A stretch of 64,000 nt of DNA from NCBI GenBank assembly GCA_903840435.1, contig CAIMFV010000002.1, positions 1 through 64,000 of the forward strand, given 5' to 3'. Positions 63,034 to 64,000 of the stretch are shown in pieces. The notes beneath the pieces are model-generated. The model did no database searches, was not told the origin of the DNA, and worked only from the letters and a program-made list of their open reading frames with translations. This DNA comes from an uncultured Caulobacterales bacterium. Its GTDB lineage: Bacteria; Pseudomonadota; Alphaproteobacteria; Caulobacterales; Caulobacteraceae. Both the position numbers and the translations under genes were made by a program. Numbering within the stretch: the first letter of the stretch is position 1; the number at the start of each line of letters is the position of its first letter.

Positions 63034-64000
63034 ATGAGACTATCGAGCTTGGCGTCAGCGCGCGCGAAAATCGCGCATTGGCTGCCCGAACGCCACATCT
63101 ATGTGCGCTCTGGCGAGCAGGTGAGCGCCTTTGCCATCAGCACCCGGGTGCAGGTGGTCGCGGTGAGCACGGCAGCCGTCTCTGCAACCGCCTTTCTCGT
63201 CATCAGCCTGTGGCTCGGCATCGCAAGCCTTACCCAGATCCAGCACAATGCCACCATTGCCCGTCTAGCGACCTATTATGAGCGCATGGACGGAGGGCAA
63301 AAAACCCACCTTGAGACCTTCGTCAAAAGCCTGGACCGGGCTGGCGGGTCTTTGGAAGCGATGGTGAACGAGGTTGAACGCCGCCAAGCCGCTCTGGCCT
63401 GGTTGCTACAAAGCGCAGCCGGCTCTGGAAAGGCGCCCTCGGTGTTGGGTGAGTTCAAGCCGCTCAATCCGAAAACCCTCGCCGACCGGTCGCTCGACAC
63501 CCGGCTTTCGGCGGTGGCGCGCGACCAGGATCGTTTATTGAGCCAGATCGACGGTGCCTCCAAAAGCCGCGCTGATCGGATGAGGATGGCACTGCGTCTG
63601 GCTGGCCTTGATACGCCCAACCTTGCTGGCCGCACAGCGGGTCAAGCGGGAGTCGGCGGACCGCTTGCCGAAGCTCGCGATCCCAGGGCCTTGGCCGCTG
63701 TTCTCGATGTTGATCCAGCCTTTGCCCAACGGATTCAACATGCGGCTCAAAATCTTGGTGATTTTCAACGCACCGCGGGGCGCACTCAGAACCTTCCCTT
63801 GGCGCGACCGGTGGATTCCCCTGTGGTAGCGAGCGTCTTTGGCGTGCGCTTTGATCCCTTCACCCATCGCCCCGCCTTCCATGAAGGTCAGGATTTTCCA
63901 GAACCCTATGGCACGCCGGTTGTCGCCACCGCCGCTGGCCAGGTGATTTTCACCGGCCAAAGAACGGGCTATGGCAATGTGGTCGAGATTGAACATGCGG
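63034..64000 (+). CDS. M23 (LytM-type) peptidase, cut by the window end
   Basis: The frame opens at ATG 63034 (GGTGGG upstream) and stays open to the window edge, giving 322 visible residues. It has a cytoplasmic N-terminus, one membrane segment (about 42-64, TAAVSATAFLVISLWLGIAS), a helical, probably coiled-coil region (about 80-180) and a peptidase domain from about residue 260. That domain holds SVFGVRFDP and the metal motif HEGQD, then YGTPVVATAAGQVIFTGQ. The second HxH motif would lie just past the edge. Relatives cut peptidoglycan cross-links or regulate amidases at division. Confidence 0.88.
   Translation, partial: MRLSSLASARAKIAHWLPERHIYVRSGEQVSAFAISTRVQVVAVSTAAVSATAFLVISLWLGIASLTQIQHNATIARLATYYERMDGGQKTHLETFVKSLDRAGGSLEAMVNEVERRQAALAWLLQSAAGSGKAPSVLGEFKPLNPKTLADRSLDTRLSAVARDQDRLLSQIDGASKSRADRMRMALRLAGLDTPNLAGRTAGQAGVGGPLAEARDPRALAAVLDVDPAFAQRIQHAAQNLGDFQRTAGRTQNLPLARPVDSPVVASVFGVRFDPFTHRPAFHEGQDFPEPYGTPVVATAAGQVIFTGQRTGYGNVVEIEHA

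Noticed and set aside
62853-63098. Minus-strand frame across the gap before the M23 gene
   Set aside because: It overlaps the M23 start on the other strand, lacks a ribosome site and matches no pattern, so the M23 frame is preferred.

Overview
The window reads as a chromosomal segment of a GC-rich alphaproteobacterium, most likely close to the Caulobacterales. Supporting signs are the ispH-thrB-rnhA operon, a short flagellin with the Caulobacter-type C-terminus and a candidate sigma-54 promoter, a PleC/DivJ-type histidine kinase, c-di-GMP enzymes, a TonB-dependent receptor and a sarcosine oxidase operon. The genus assignment is inference. I see no rRNA, tRNA, CRISPR array, transposase, integrase or prophage gene.

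Layout. 1-2.2 kb: a palindromic dispersed repeat, a 58-residue membrane protein, then flagellin and a FlaG-like protein on the minus strand. 2.3-8.9 kb (minus): enoyl-CoA hydratase, a GGDEF protein, a TPR glycosyltransferase-like protein (possibly a flagellin glycosyltransferase), argS and an unknown exported protein. 9.0-16 kb (plus): ispH, thrB, rnhA, a TonB receptor with a textbook terminator, a RimJ-like acetyltransferase and an EAL protein. 16-21.4 kb: an aminoadipate semialdehyde dehydrogenase coupled to a flavin monooxygenase (minus), opposite a GT4 glycosyltransferase and an aminotransferase (plus). 21.4-21.75 kb: a second, three-copy array of the repeat with a 15-C run. 21.8-28.5 kb: an MttB-family methyltransferase divergent from soxBDAG, pointing to methylamine or betaine demethylation into the folate pool. 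28.7-36.9 kb: an OmpW-type porin, pepN, a PleC-like kinase, a hydrolase and a lipocalin-like protein. 37-39.5 kb: rubrerythrin, a GlpC-like Fe-S protein and DUF3501, with a terminator after the first gene. 39.8-42.1 kb: glk, a degenerate receiver and cheW. 42.3-48.8 kb: a secreted CocE-type hydrolase, a GabP-like permease, an AT-rich small membrane protein, gabT and gabD. 48.8-54.3 kb: a SulP transporter, an aldo/keto reductase, an M20 amidohydrolase and a Tat-exported GH1 enzyme. 54.4-59.7 kb: a three-gene cluster of multidomain enzymes. 59.8-64 kb: anmK, tyrS, bcp and the start of an M23 peptidase cut by the window edge.

The best candidate for an undescribed system is the minus-strand operon at 54.4-59.7 kb. 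It encodes a TPR/ATP-grasp protein, a peroxiredoxin-like/2OG-Fe(II) dioxygenase fusion and an FkbH-type HAD protein with a PqqD-like N-terminal domain. The first two genes overlap by 8 bases and the third follows after about 30 bases. The set looks like a small modification pathway acting on a carrier or peptide that is not visible here. Other points of interest are the MttB-sox pair without a corrinoid protein, the receiver that has lost its catalytic residues, the rubrerythrin set with an internal terminator, and the small membrane proteins.
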